64,000 nt of DNA, from contig DLHX01000001.1 in the NCBI GenBank assembly GCA_002483465.1, positions 248,238-312,237 of the forward strand, given 5' to 3'. The position numbers and the translations under genes were made by a program. This document shows, in pieces, positions 16,075-25,073 of the stretch (position 1 is its first letter; every line of letters starts with the position of its first letter). Origin of the DNA: Micavibrio sp. UBA7657 (GTDB lineage Bacteria > Pseudomonadota > Alphaproteobacteria > Micavibrionales > Micavibrionaceae). The notes beneath the pieces were generated by a model. That model ran no database searches. It was given only the letters and a program-made list of their open reading frames with translations, and was not told the origin of the DNA.

Positions 16075-17040
16075 ATGAAGTCCGATAAAAACCACCGCAA
16101 TAAAGACAAGGTCAAAGCGCTCGACAGCATCAGCTGGGCTATTGCCGATCTTTCTTTTGCCTCGGGCGAAGCCAGCAATGACAGGGAATTTCTTGCAGAG
16201 AATCTCAAACAGCTTTCACAAAGCGCCAGCGCGCGCCTGTTGATTAAAGAAGCGGGCGAGCAGGGTTGGCGCATCGGCCTTTCGCATCTTGAGCACCATG
16301 ATTTCCATCTCGATGTTCCGGCAAAGACGATTGTGCTCGACAATCACGGGCTTGACGCCGAAGGTTTTACGCGCGCGCCATATTTTTATCATGCGGTTCA
16401 GGCGTCATTAATCCGCGCGCTTCGTGATGCGTGGCAGGAAAAACGTCATGGCGGTTTCGATGAAAATTACACGCCGGAATCCGTACTGTTGTTAGAACGC
16501 ATCCGCGCCGCCGACAGCGACGTGATGACGGTCATGATCGCGTGGGAAATGAACGGCGATTTATGGCGTCACATGATTGGCAGCGAAGACAGCGACATCG
16601 CGCTGAGCTTTTCGAGCGCTTTGGAGAAAGACCCGGTCTCAAACGGACGCGCGCTCACCGCCGCGTTCCGCCAGTGGTTCCGCAACGTGACTCGCGTGAA
16701 TACATGCGATCACGAAACGCTGGAATATATGGATGAAGTCATGAACGCGAACGGCCCTGTTTTCGGCAAAAAACGCGCGGGCAAAATCTGCGTGGAAGTC
16801 CTGTCCTGCCTGCCGGACAAGACGGCGTATCTGCGCGGCCTCGGCGAGGATATCCTGAGCGATCCGCTGTATGCAGGTCTGTCCGACCCGATCAACCAGA
16901 CGCATTTCATGCATGTGATGCGCGATTCTTCCGTGCACTACGTCCAGAACGTGGCGTTCCGGGACGCTGGCCTCGCTGCTAAAATCTTCCCGAACGGCGA
17001 AATGACGCCTGAGCGCGAAGAAGTGAAACAGAGATCCTAA
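16075..17040 (+). CDS. DUF6782-like protein, paralogue of the preceding gene, 321 residues
   Basis: The start at 16075 (MKSDKNHRNKDK) is chosen as the first Met after the end of the preceding gene, 37 bp downstream. It shares with that gene the order of a helix with LIRALRDAWQEKRHGG (about 120-135), an ...VMIAWEMNGDLW segment, an FRQWF motif and YLRGLGEDILSDPLY near 255-270. It lacks the N-terminal coiled coil and the basic tail. The pair probably arose by duplication. No catalytic motif is certain. The gene converges with the TPR operon with no gap. Confidence 0.75.
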   Translation: MKSDKNHRNKDKVKALDSISWAIADLSFASGEASNDREFLAENLKQLSQSASARLLIKEAGEQGWRIGLSHLEHHDFHLDVPAKTIVLDNHGLDAEGFTRAPYFYHAVQASLIRALRDAWQEKRHGGFDENYTPESVLLLERIRAADSDVMTVMIAWEMNGDLWRHMIGSEDSDIALSFSSALEKDPVSNGRALTAAFRQWFRNVTRVNTCDHETLEYMDEVMNANGPVFGKKRAGKICVEVLSCLPDKTAYLRGLGEDILSDPLYAGLSDPINQTHFMHVMRDSSVHYVQNVAFRDAGLAAKIFPNGEMTPEREEVKQRS

Positions 17041-17814
17041 TCAGTTCATCAACAATTCAAACGGCTTCTCGCCGTATCGCGACGGAAATCTTGGGATTTT
17101 TCTAAGTTCAGATCTCCATTGTCTCATCATATTCGCGGCATCATTTAAACCATCGGCTTGGGCCTCGATGCAGGACCTTTCCAGAAGCCTGTCCGCTTCC
17201 TTTAGATGTTCGTCTCTCGCCTCATATGACAGTGTTGCCACGTAAGAACAGACGGCATTGTAATACAAAGAAGGATTCTCAATATGTCTCGCCATCAGCT
17301 CGCAATTCTTCTTCAGGAAAGGAAGGGCTTCCGAATATTGGCCGAGAGCAGTGTGAATTAGGCCGATATTGCTGTAGATCGGGGAGCTAAGGGGAAAGGC
17401 TTTTAAAGCCTGCAGCGAATGGCTCAAAGCCTCGTTCAGCTTTTTCTTTTCGGCGGGCGCGAGGGGGCGGTTCAGGACGGGCCCGGTTCCCAGCACGTCG
17501 AGGGCAAGCAGCTGCGAGAGCTTGCTGATAATTTCAGGATTGTCGCGATCGGTAGCGAGAGCTTCGCGCATAACGGGAATGGCTTCGCTGAATTTATTCA
17601 TCCCGCCCAGCGCGGTACCCTTCGCGCACAAAATAAGACCGCGTCCCTCAGGCGAAGATTTACGAGCAAGAGCAAACTCCGCCATCGCAAGGGCGCACGC
17701 GTACTCCCTGCGCATCAAAACATCGGCCAGCCTGGACAAGAAATCTTTCCAGTAGAAGTTCTGGCTTGTGTCGTCGCCGTCGTCGGAAATTTCGTTTATG
17801 TTTGTTACGCTCAT
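17041..17814 (-). CDS. TPR protein, fifth gene of tandem cluster, 257 residues
   Basis: The helical repeats fit tetratricopeptide pairs: FSEAIPVMREALATDRDNPE (about 75-94), a pair around HSLQALKAFPLSSPIYSNIGL, and QYSEALPFLKKNCELMARHIE further on. Such repeats make protein-binding scaffolds. There is no signal peptide. It is the last gene of a five-gene operon (20572 to 17041) whose members share length, TPR composition and an end or tail with prolines or a short basic region. The function of the set is unknown. Confidence 0.85.
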   Translation of the reverse strand: MSVTNINEISDDGDDTSQNFYWKDFLSRLADVLMRREYACALAMAEFALARKSSPEGRGLILCAKGTALGGMNKFSEAIPVMREALATDRDNPEIISKLSQLLALDVLGTGPVLNRPLAPAEKKKLNEALSHSLQALKAFPLSSPIYSNIGLIHTALGQYSEALPFLKKNCELMARHIENPSLYYNAVCSYVATLSYEARDEHLKEADRLLERSCIEAQADGLNDAANMMRQWRSELRKIPRFPSRYGEKPFELLMN

Positions 17815-17823
17815 TATACTCTC

Positions 17824-18504
17824 TCAGGCTGGTAGGGGTGGTTCATATGGCGGCGGATTATCCGGATGTGAATCGATCTCGCCTTTCATAAGGTAAAATT
17901 CCCTGTCGAAAATTTCGGCAGCGCTGTCATGGCCCCGCATACTTGCCTCGAGGCTGAGCGCGCAGTACAACCCTTCCGCTTTTTTGAGATTACCAATCGT
18001 CCCGGTCTTGCGCCAGGATTGCGCAAGCCACCGACCGACCGCGTAGTATAGTGTGAACTCTTCAGGACGTTTCCTGTGATTGCTCCCGAGCTCATACTCC
18101 TTTTCAAAATAATCAGCCGCGTTGAAATAACGGCCCAGATCGAAATATATTTTGCCTATCCTGGCATTAAGGCCAAATTGCTTCGGCAGCGCTTCCAGCG
18201 ATTTTCTCAAATATTTAACCGCTTCCATAAGTTGCTCTTCCAGGTCATCTGCCGGAAATCCCGAAATCTCTATATCGCGCCAGACTTCATCACTGAGCGC
18301 TCTTCCGAGCAGGGCCATGACGCCCGGGGTTTGATCAAGGGCGGCGGCTCTTCGTATAATGGGAATGGCCTCCTCGAAATTTTCCAGTTCGTATAACGTC
18401 GCGCCCTGGTTGAATAAAATGCGATACCATGCCCTGCGCCAGGGGAGTCCTCCCGGCATTTCGTCATTATTTTCTGGCTGCAGATTCTGAGAAGTGTCTG
18501 TCAT
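17824..18504 (-). CDS. TPR protein, fourth gene of tandem cluster, 226 residues
   Basis: TPR-like units are visible at FNQGATLYELENFEEAIPIIRRAAALD (split by the A-x-x-L-x pattern) and LNARIGKIYFDLGRYFNAADYFEKEYELG. The C-terminus is proline-rich (DNPPPYEPPLPA). The start is preceded by an 18 bp gap from the upstream gene, so it is cotranscribed. No enzyme domain or export signal is seen. Its similarity of architecture to the flanking genes suggests divergence after tandem duplication. Confidence 0.85.
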   Translation of the reverse strand: MTDTSQNLQPENNDEMPGGLPWRRAWYRILFNQGATLYELENFEEAIPIIRRAAALDQTPGVMALLGRALSDEVWRDIEISGFPADDLEEQLMEAVKYLRKSLEALPKQFGLNARIGKIYFDLGRYFNAADYFEKEYELGSNHRKRPEEFTLYYAVGRWLAQSWRKTGTIGNLKKAEGLYCALSLEASMRGHDSAAEIFDREFYLMKGEIDSHPDNPPPYEPPLPA

Positions 18505-18522
18505 GGTCTTTGCATCGATAAT

Positions 18523-19200
18523 TTAAAGGCGAGGCGGTGGGGGCGGGGGCTCTTCGCGGGCGCTTTGCAGCCACTGGGCAAGCGGCCACGCATATTTCAG
18601 GGCTGCTTCATCGCCCTGCGCCGCTTGCCGGAACGCTTCGCAATAACGCAGCGCTTGTTCGTATGCCCCGCCGCTATGCATGCCCAGAACCGCGTAGGCT
18701 GACATCAGGGTGTAATAAATCTTTTTCTTGTCACCGCCGTAATTGACAGCCTTTGTAAAGTTTTTTTCAGCATTGAGAAAATCACCTGTCAGGAGCTGCG
18801 CCTCTGCATAAATCATGAACAGATCGGGATGCTTCGCCAGGTTTTTTCCCTTCCTTTTCAGGTCGTTCATCGCCCTTTTCACCAATGAAAGGGTTTTTTG
18901 CGTCTCCTGGAAGGGGCTCAGCTGGTCTTTATGCAAAGACATCCTTGCGAATATTTTCACCAGTTCGAAATCGGCGGGTGTGTGTTCCCCTACTGCAGAA
19001 ATGGGAAGCACCATTTTAGCGTGCCCGTAAGAAGCGCATAATCTTGAGAACACTTTGTTCATTCTCTCTTCGCTGAGCGGCGGGAAGGTGTCCATGACTT
19101 TTTTGTACAGCTGTGCGGCTTCCAGGTAACGTCCGGCTTCGGCGTGCCTGTCCCCTTCTTCCATCATCAGTTCTGCTTCGGATTTGTTTTCAGCGTCCAT
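18523..19200 (-). CDS. TPR protein, third gene of tandem cluster, 225 residues
   Basis: The N-terminal helix pair EGDRHAEAGRYLEAAQLYKKVMD (about 16-38) is a good TPR match, followed by AEAQLLTGDFLNAEKNFTKAVNYGG and a MHSGGAYEQALRYCEAF pair. The C-terminus is a run of prolines before the last Arg-Leu. It lies 12 bp after the preceding gene. It is presumably a cytoplasmic adaptor; partners are unknown. Confidence 0.85.
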   Translation of the reverse strand: MDAENKSEAELMMEEGDRHAEAGRYLEAAQLYKKVMDTFPPLSEERMNKVFSRLCASYGHAKMVLPISAVGEHTPADFELVKIFARMSLHKDQLSPFQETQKTLSLVKRAMNDLKRKGKNLAKHPDLFMIYAEAQLLTGDFLNAEKNFTKAVNYGGDKKKIYYTLMSAYAVLGMHSGGAYEQALRYCEAFRQAAQGDEAALKYAWPLAQWLQSAREEPPPPPPRL

Positions 19201-19212
19201 TGTGTCCCGGTT

Positions 19213-19932
19213 CTAGCTATAGCGCGGTGTTGGCGGTTCCGGCGGCTGACTCTCGAGAAGTTGCTCAAGCCGCCGTAGGAAAGTTTTTGCTATATCTTTA
19301 TTGCTATCTGAATCAGCCGGATCGTCGATGATTCTCCGCGCGTATTCACGGACTTTACTTTCATTGCCGACAAAATCGTAAAACATCATGATATGAGTGT
19401 TGACCATGCTGCCCGGCAGGCCGCATTCCCGCGCGGTTAAAAGGGAGCTTTCTATGTCTTCGAGTTGTTTCTCCGTCATGCTTTCAAGCTGCTCATCTGT
19501 CGCCGTAGCCAGATCCGGCAGAATGGCGCTCATCATGGCGCGCCCGTAATTGAGGTGAAATTCTCCAGGATGCAGGGAAGGCTTGTCCTTCTTTTTTGCA
19601 CTTTCGATCGAGAGCTCAAGCGCTCGCTTGAAATGAGGCGCAGCCTGAGGGGCCTGATCGTGCAACAAATGGAACTTGCCAAGAACCGTCTGGCCAAGGG
19701 CCGTGTCTATTTCATGCGCCGCGCATTGCGTTATCAGCGTTTCCAGCTGAAGGCCTGCATCATTTGTCAGGTGCCGCCCGGGCGCGAGATCAAGCACGCT
19801 GTTCAGGCATTTCACCGTGCCGGCGTGGTTTTGCCTGATCGCAAATTTCCAGGCCTTCTCAAGAAGGCTTTCTATTTCCGGGTCGCCCGGTTTCTTTTTG
19901 GGTTTCGTCTTGGGTTTCATCGGGCGCGCCAT
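19213..19932 (-). CDS. TPR-like protein, second gene of tandem cluster, 239 residues
   Basis: A basic N-terminus (MARPMKPKTKPKKKPGDPE) precedes helical repeats, including AWKFAIRQNHAGTVKCLNSVLDL and LGKFHLLHDQAPQAAPHFKRALELS. The C-terminus (ESQPPEPPTPRYS) again is proline-rich. It starts one base after the stop of the first gene, indicating translational coupling. Its TPR motifs are more degenerate than those of the neighbours. Confidence 0.82.
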   Translation of the reverse strand: MARPMKPKTKPKKKPGDPEIESLLEKAWKFAIRQNHAGTVKCLNSVLDLAPGRHLTNDAGLQLETLITQCAAHEIDTALGQTVLGKFHLLHDQAPQAAPHFKRALELSIESAKKKDKPSLHPGEFHLNYGRAMMSAILPDLATATDEQLESMTEKQLEDIESSLLTARECGLPGSMVNTHIMMFYDFVGNESKVREYARRIIDDPADSDSNKDIAKTFLRRLEQLLESQPPEPPTPRYS

Positions 19933-19933
19933 T

Positions 19934-20572
19934 TCAGTTCATCACGGGCAAAGGTTTGGACCATAGGGTGGCCACGGGCAGCGGCGTGTTATTCGTGCAT
20001 CTCAGATGCTGTCTCGCCATTGATGCCAGATCGTCGTCAGCGCCGTTCCTTAAGATTTTTCTTGCATAGGAACGTGAAGTTTCGGGGTCATTTTTCATGT
20101 CCTGCAGATACATCAGGAAAAAATATATTTGTCGCGGGTTTCCGCCATTGTCTATCGCGGCGTGGCAATATTCTTCGGCTCGCTCCAGCTGTGCGCGTTT
20201 TTTATGCCGCGGGCCATCCATCGCGCCAGCCACCACAGCCGCCGCGCAATCCATGAAAAGATCCGCGCGCGCCTTGCCGTCTGGCGAAGCGGAGATCGCT
20301 TCGCTAAAGGTAGCCAGGGCATCTTCATATCTGGCCTGGAATAAATAATATTCGCCAAGGATTCTGTTGCCCGCGACTTTGTCTTTGTTTGCGGCGTCCC
20401 GTAGCATTTTTTCCGCTTTTTCAAAGCGGCTATCATCTTCGGACAGGGCGCGCAGCGCCGTGAAAGCCAGCTCCGCGCATTTCGGGTAATCGCGTTTTTT
20501 GAAAGAGGCCGCAGCCTCTTTGAGCGCGGCATGCGCCTTGTCGGAAAATTTTTCAGTTAATTTATTGTTCAC
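19934..20572 (-). CDS. TPR protein, first gene of tandem cluster, 212 residues
   Basis: Repeat units AHAALKEAAASFKKRDYPKCAELAFTALRAL (partly) and ILGEYYLFQARYEDALATFSEAISASPD are clear TPR pairs; a LERAEEYCHAAIDNGGNPRQIYF unit follows. It is the promoter-proximal gene of the cluster and diverges from ppsR across 157 bp. That gap contains TGTGAATAA near 20710, one mismatch from a DnaA box. Confidence 0.85.
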   Translation of the reverse strand: MNNKLTEKFSDKAHAALKEAAASFKKRDYPKCAELAFTALRALSEDDSRFEKAEKMLRDAANKDKVAGNRILGEYYLFQARYEDALATFSEAISASPDGKARADLFMDCAAAVVAGAMDGPRHKKRAQLERAEEYCHAAIDNGGNPRQIYFFLMYLQDMKNDPETSRSYARKILRNGADDDLASMARQHLRCTNNTPLPVATLWSKPLPVMN

Positions 20573-20729
20573 GCAGTAGCGCTCCCTATTACCCTGGGCC
20601 CACGATTATTGTTTTATAGCCCGGATATTAGGACAAATATCCATAATATGTCAATAAGTTAGAGCCGGGATCGCTTGCGCAGGGCTTTGCCGGGCCCTAG
20701 GATAAGCCTGTGAATAAAGGATTATTTTC

Positions 20730-21596
20730 ATGAGTGACCTGCCCGGCCAGCCCGCCGCCCGCCAATTCCACCTGCATTTGATTTCGGACGCCACCGGCAC
20801 GACCCTGCTGGGCCTTGCCCGCGCCTGTCTCGCCCAGTTCGAGGGGGTGGAGCCGGTGCAGAAATTCTGGCCGCTGGTGAGGACCCAACAACAATTAGAG
20901 CGCATCATCTCCAAGATGGAGCAAAATCCCGGTCCGGTGATTTTTACGCTGGTCGATGAAAAAATGCGCAAGCGTTTGCAGGAGCGCTGCGACGAGCTGA
21001 ACATTCCTTGCGTCTCGGTGCTCGATCCGATCATCCGCAGTTTGTCTTCGTATCTCGGCATGCACGCGAAAGGCGTGCCAGGGCTACAGCATCAGATGGA
21101 TGACGCTTATTTCCGCCGCGTCGCCGCCCTCGATTTCACAATGCGTCACGATGACGGAAAAAAATTGGAAGATCTGAAAGAGGCCGATGTGATTCTGGTT
21201 GGCGTCTCGCGGACATCGAAAACACCGACCAGCGTCTTCCTCGCGCGGCGCGGGTTGAAGGTCGCGAATATTCCGCTCGCGCCCGGCATCGAAGTGCCGA
21301 AAGCGAAATTTGAATTGCAGGGCCCGATGTATGTCGGCCTCACCGCTGCGCCCGACCGCCTTGTGCATATCAGGCGGAGTCGTTTGAAGGCGGATGGTCT
21401 CGACTCGAAAGCGCTTGAGGAAAACACATATCTACACGGCGATAAAATCGAGGACGAGGTGCGCAACGCGCGCAAACTCTTCTCCAAATATGGATGGCCC
21501 GTGATCGACGTGACCAAGCGCTCGGTCGAGGAAACCTCGGCGGAAATCATGGCGCTGTACCAGTCCTACCAGGAAAGCCTGAATGCTCCTAAGTGA
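20730..21596 (+). CDS. ppsR: PpsR, pyruvate phosphate dikinase / PEP synthetase regulatory protein (DUF299)
   Basis: Bifunctional kinase and pyrophosphorylase that switches pyruvate phosphate dikinase or PEP synthase off and on by ADP-dependent phosphorylation. The N-terminus FHLHLISDATGTT (13-25) and P-loop-like GVSRTSKT (158-165) are the family signatures; MHAKGVPGLQHQMDDAYF (111-128) is also typical. Its 288 residues fit. In Caulobacter and Rickettsia the homologue (RP001) borders the replication origin opposite hemE; here 7.3 kb of accessory genes intervene. It overlaps maf by 14 bp. Confidence 0.96.
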   Translation: MSDLPGQPAARQFHLHLISDATGTTLLGLARACLAQFEGVEPVQKFWPLVRTQQQLERIISKMEQNPGPVIFTLVDEKMRKRLQERCDELNIPCVSVLDPIIRSLSSYLGMHAKGVPGLQHQMDDAYFRRVAALDFTMRHDDGKKLEDLKEADVILVGVSRTSKTPTSVFLARRGLKVANIPLAPGIEVPKAKFELQGPMYVGLTAAPDRLVHIRRSRLKADGLDSKALEENTYLHGDKIEDEVRNARKLFSKYGWPVIDVTKRSVEETSAEIMALYQSYQESLNAPK

Positions 21597-22215
21597 CACG
21601 CATCGCGGGGTGAAAATCATTCTCGCCTCGCAGAGCAAGGCGCGTTACGCCATGCTGAAAAATGCCGGTGTGAATTTCAAGGTGATCAGGCCCGTTGTCG
21701 ATGAAATGGCGATGGTTCATGAATTGATGCGCGCCTCCGGCAAGGAAAAAATAACGCCGGAGAAAATCGCGCTGGATCTCGCGAAGAAAAAAGCGCTGGC
21801 AGTGGCGAGGAAAAATCCGGACGCGCTGGTGATCGGCAGCGACCAGATCCTGGTTCTCGAGGGCAAGATGATGTCGAAAGCCAGGAGCAAGGAAGAAGCG
21901 AAGGAAAAACTTCGCCATTTGCGCGGCAAGACGCACAGGCTGATTTCCGCCGTTGCCGTGGCCAAAGCCGGTACGGTTTTCTGGGACCATGAGGAAGAGG
22001 CTAGCCTCACGATGCATGATTTCAACGACGAATTCCTCGAATCCTACTGCACGCGCGCGGGCGATGCACTGACGAAAGCGGTCGGCGCGTACGCCATCGA
22101 AGGCGCGGGCGCATGGCTGTTCTCCGACATCCAGGGCGATCATTTCACCATTCTCGGCATGCCACTCCGGCCCTTGCTCGCATATCTGCATGAATATCAC
22201 GCGGTGAAGCCATGA
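21583..22215 (+). CDS. maf: Maf family nucleotide pyrophosphatase
   Basis: Hydrolyses non-canonical or modified nucleoside triphosphates. The N-terminus has ILASQSKARYAML, the counterpart of the usual LASxSPRR substrate loop but with Pro-Arg replaced. VIGSDQILVLEGKMMSKA contains the catalytic Asp, and QGDHFTILGMPL near the C-terminus is typical. Length 210 residues. The start at 21583 overlaps ppsR by 14 bp; an internal start is possible. It overlaps aroE by ATGA. Confidence 0.93.
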   Translation: MLLSDTHRGVKIILASQSKARYAMLKNAGVNFKVIRPVVDEMAMVHELMRASGKEKITPEKIALDLAKKKALAVARKNPDALVIGSDQILVLEGKMMSKARSKEEAKEKLRHLRGKTHRLISAVAVAKAGTVFWDHEEEASLTMHDFNDEFLESYCTRAGDALTKAVGAYAIEGAGAWLFSDIQGDHFTILGMPLRPLLAYLHEYHAVKP

Positions 22216-23039
22216 CCCAGAATACAAAAGCCAAGGCAGCCGTCATCGGCCAGCCTGTCGGCCACAGCAAATCGCCGCTCATCCATAATTACTGGATTGA
22301 AAAACATGGAATCGATGCGTCCTATGAGGCAATCGATATCGCGCCGGAAAATCTCGAGAAGGAATTGATCCGGCTGGTGGATGAAGGATATGCCGGCTTC
22401 AACGTCACGCGCCCGCACAAGGAAAAAGTTTTTGCCGTCTGCGATTCACTGGATGAACTCGCGCAGGCCGTCGGCGCGGTGAATACGGTCACGATCAAAA
22501 ACGGCAAGATGAACGGCACCAACACCGATGTTTTCGGTTTCACGGAAAATATAAAAGCCACGCGTCCCGCCTTTGATTTCAAGGCCGGGCCCGCCGTCGT
22601 GCTCGGCGCGGGCGGCGCGGCGCGGGCGGTGATCTATGCATTATTGAAAGAGGGCGTACCGGAAGTGCGCGTCGTCAACCGTACGAAAAACAAGGCGCAG
22701 ACGCTTGCGCGGGATTTCAAAAGGCTGCGTGTGCATGACTGGGAAAAACGTTCGGAAGTTTTTGCGGAAAGCAATTTACTGGTTAATACGACATCGATGG
22801 GCCAGTCGGGCCAGCCAAAACTGGAGCTGGATTTAACCGCGCTGCCGAAAAACGCGGTTGTAAACGATATTGTCTATGCGCCCCTGATGACGGATTTGCT
22901 GCGCGATTGCGAGGATCGCGGCAATCAGATTGTCACCGGCATCGGAATGCTGCTGCACCAGGCAAGACCAGCCTTCGAGGCGTGGTTCGGCGTGTTGCCC
23001 GATGTCGATGCGGAACTCGAAAAGCGCGTGCTGGCATGA
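22212..23039 (+). CDS. aroE: AroE, shikimate dehydrogenase
   Basis: NADPH-dependent reduction of 3-dehydroshikimate in aromatic amino acid synthesis. GQPVGHSKSPLIHNYW (13-28) binds shikimate; NVTRPHKEKV contains the catalytic Lys; the Asp partner is in NGTNTDVFGF; the nucleotide site is GAGGAARAVIYAL (about 131-143), followed by NRTK. Its 275 residues match. The start overlaps the maf stop by four bases and its stop overlaps the coaE start, so translation of the operon is coupled. Confidence 0.97.
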   Translation: MTQNTKAKAAVIGQPVGHSKSPLIHNYWIEKHGIDASYEAIDIAPENLEKELIRLVDEGYAGFNVTRPHKEKVFAVCDSLDELAQAVGAVNTVTIKNGKMNGTNTDVFGFTENIKATRPAFDFKAGPAVVLGAGGAARAVIYALLKEGVPEVRVVNRTKNKAQTLARDFKRLRVHDWEKRSEVFAESNLLVNTTSMGQSGQPKLELDLTALPKNAVVNDIVYAPLMTDLLRDCEDRGNQIVTGIGMLLHQARPAFEAWFGVLPDVDAELEKRVLA

Positions 23040-23665
23040 TCGTGATCGGCCTGACAGGATCGATCGGGATGGGCAAAAGCACCGCCGCTGCGATGTTTGA
23101 ATCGCTGCGCGTCCCGGTGCATGAGGCTGACGACGAGGTGCATAAATTGCTTGGTCCCGGCGGCAAGGGCGCGGCTGCGGTCGGCGCGGCGTTTCCGTAC
23201 TTCCAGTTTCCGCAGATTTACGGCCGCAAGACGAAAAGCGGCAGGCGCACAATCAAGCGCAAGGAGCTGGGGCAGGTCGTATTCAACAATGACGGCCACC
23301 GCAAAAGACTTGAGAAAATCCTGCATCCGCTGGTGCGCGCCGCGCAGAGCGATTTCATCCGCAGGCACAAGGCGATGGGCACAAAAATTGTCGTGCTCGA
23401 TATTCCATTATTGTTCGAGACGGGCGGGGAAAACCGCGTGGATTATACATTGGTCGTCAGTGCGCCGCGCAATGTGCAGCGTCAACGTGTATTGGATCGC
23501 CCCGGCATGGATGAAAAAAAATTCCGCGCTATTTTGAAACAGCAAATGCCGGACGGCGAAAAACGCGCCCGCGCCGATTACGTCGTATATACCGGCCTTG
23601 GCCGTGCGCAAACGATGAAGGAAATCAAGGCCGCGCTGGCTGACATCAAGAAGAGAGAAGAATGA
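23036..23665 (+). CDS. coaE: CoaE, dephospho-CoA kinase
   Basis: Phosphorylates dephospho-CoA in the last step of coenzyme A synthesis. The start at 23036 (MIVIGLTGSIGMGKST) overlaps the aroE stop as ATGA; a longer upstream frame is not needed. The P-loop GLTGSIGMGKST spans residues 5-16; DDEVHKLLG and the LDIPLLFE(T)G motif near the middle are family features. 209 residues. The stop overlaps the next gene by ATGA. Confidence 0.97.
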   Translation: MIVIGLTGSIGMGKSTAAAMFESLRVPVHEADDEVHKLLGPGGKGAAAVGAAFPYFQFPQIYGRKTKSGRRTIKRKELGQVVFNNDGHRKRLEKILHPLVRAAQSDFIRRHKAMGTKIVVLDIPLLFETGGENRVDYTLVVSAPRNVQRQRVLDRPGMDEKKFRAILKQQMPDGEKRARADYVVYTGLGRAQTMKEIKAALADIKKREE

Positions 23666-24369
23666 GGGCCGCATTAATTCTCACGCATGAGAAACACGAA
23701 GGGCCGGGGCAGTTCGGCGATATTTTGGCCGCGCGCGGCTTCGGCTGCCGCACGATTTTCACGCCGCAGGAAAGCGTGAATGATTTCGATCCGCTGGCGC
23801 CTGATCTCGTTCTCGTGATGGGCGGGCCGATGGGCGTTTATGAAAGCGACATTTATCCGTTCCTGAAAGAAGAGTTAAAATTCCTGGCCAGGCGCGCGAA
23901 GGCCGATAAGCCGACGCTCGGCATTTGCCTGGGATCACAAATTCTCGCCGCTGCGCTGGACGCGGACGTTTACAAAGGCAAAGCCGGGCAGGAAATCGGC
24001 TGGAATCGCATGAAAATTAAAAACCCGGCGCATCCCGTGCGGCATCTCGGCGGCGATAAAACCAATATGTTTCACTGGCATGGCGATACGTTCGATCTGC
24101 CAAAAGGCGCGGAATTGCTGGCGTCCACGGATATGTACGAAAACCAGGCGTTTGGATTTGGGGGCAAAGTTCTCGCCCTGCAGTGCCACCCGGAAGTCAC
24201 ACCCGCACAGGCCGACGAATGGACCGAAGTGATGGGCGCAGAAATCGCCCGCTCGAAAATCGTCGGCAGCGCCGAAGAATTACGTGCGCAAAACGCGCAG
24301 AATGTTGATAGGATGAACACACAGGCGAAAATATTTTTTGAAGAGTGGCTGGAGAGCGTAGGCCTATGA
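23662..24369 (+). CDS. Class I glutamine amidotransferase, GMP-synthase-like, 235 residues
   Basis: The catalytic nucleophile is Cys89 in GICLGSQ, with His176 and Glu178 in QCHPE completing the triad. VMGGPMGVYES (52-62) forms the oxyanion-side loop. It is a stand-alone amidotransferase with no synthetase domain, so its substrate is unknown; relatives act on glutathione conjugates, gamma-glutamyl polyamines or other side chains. Overlapping coaE, it is an extra member of the conserved aroE-coaE-dnaQ operon and may have been gained here. Confidence 0.9.
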   Translation: MRAALILTHEKHEGPGQFGDILAARGFGCRTIFTPQESVNDFDPLAPDLVLVMGGPMGVYESDIYPFLKEELKFLARRAKADKPTLGICLGSQILAAALDADVYKGKAGQEIGWNRMKIKNPAHPVRHLGGDKTNMFHWHGDTFDLPKGAELLASTDMYENQAFGFGGKVLALQCHPEVTPAQADEWTEVMGAEIARSKIVGSAEELRAQNAQNVDRMNTQAKIFFEEWLESVGL

Positions 24370-24379
24370 AAGTTAGAGC

Positions 24380-25066
24380 ATGAGAGAGATTGTTCTCGAT
24401 ACCGAAACCACGGGCATGTTCCCCGATGAAGGCGACAAGATCGTCGAGATCGGTTGCCTCGAATTGCTGAACCATGTTCCGACCGGCAAGACATTGCAGA
24501 TTTACCTCAACCCCGAGCGCGATATCCCGCCCGAAGCCGTCGCGGTTCACGGGCTAACGCGCGAATTCCTGAAGGATAAACCTGTCTTCTCGCAGGTCTA
24601 TACTGATCTCCTCGATTTCATAGGCGATGCGAAACTTGTCATTCACAACGCCGAATTCGATATGAAATTCCTGAACGCGGAACTGCGCGAAGTCGGCCAC
24701 CCGCCGCTGCAATGGGGCCGCGTCGTCGACACAGTAACCATGGCGCGGCAGAAATATCCCGGCCAGCCCGCCAATCTCGACGCGCTCTGCCGCCGCTTCG
24801 GCATTGATAACACCGAGCGCACGCTGCACGGCGCGCTGCTCGACTCGGAATTACTGGCCGAGGTTTATATGGAGTTGCTCGGCGGCCGCCAGCACGGATT
24901 GCTGACGATTGGCGCCGACGCGACCGGCAAAAGCACGGCATCGATAAAAATCGATCGCCCCTACCGCGAGCCGCGCCCGCATGAAGCCAGCGCCAAAGAA
25001 CTGAAGGCGCACGGCGAAATGCTGCAAAAGCTCGCAAACGCCCTCTGGCTCAAAAAAACCGGCTGA
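24380..25066 (+). CDS. dnaQ: DnaQ, DNA polymerase III epsilon subunit (3'-5' proofreading exonuclease)
   Basis: DnaQ-type exonuclease with motif DTETTGM (7-13), the VIHNAEFDMKFLN motif (about 86-98) and the histidine-Asp motif HGALLDSELLAEVY (about 152-165). The core LDALCRRFGI is conserved. Its 228 residues match the family. The C-terminus ends with a basic and Leu-rich segment (LQKLANALWLKK) that could bind the polymerase alpha subunit. The gene ends the ppsR-to-dnaQ operon. The order coaE-dnaQ-secB is standard in Alphaproteobacteria, but 2.7 kb of other genes now separate dnaQ from secB. Confidence 0.97.
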   Translation: MREIVLDTETTGMFPDEGDKIVEIGCLELLNHVPTGKTLQIYLNPERDIPPEAVAVHGLTREFLKDKPVFSQVYTDLLDFIGDAKLVIHNAEFDMKFLNAELREVGHPPLQWGRVVDTVTMARQKYPGQPANLDALCRRFGIDNTERTLHGALLDSELLAEVYMELLGGRQHGLLTIGADATGKSTASIKIDRPYREPRPHEASAKELKAHGEMLQKLANALWLKKTG

Positions 25067-25073
25067 AATCCAA

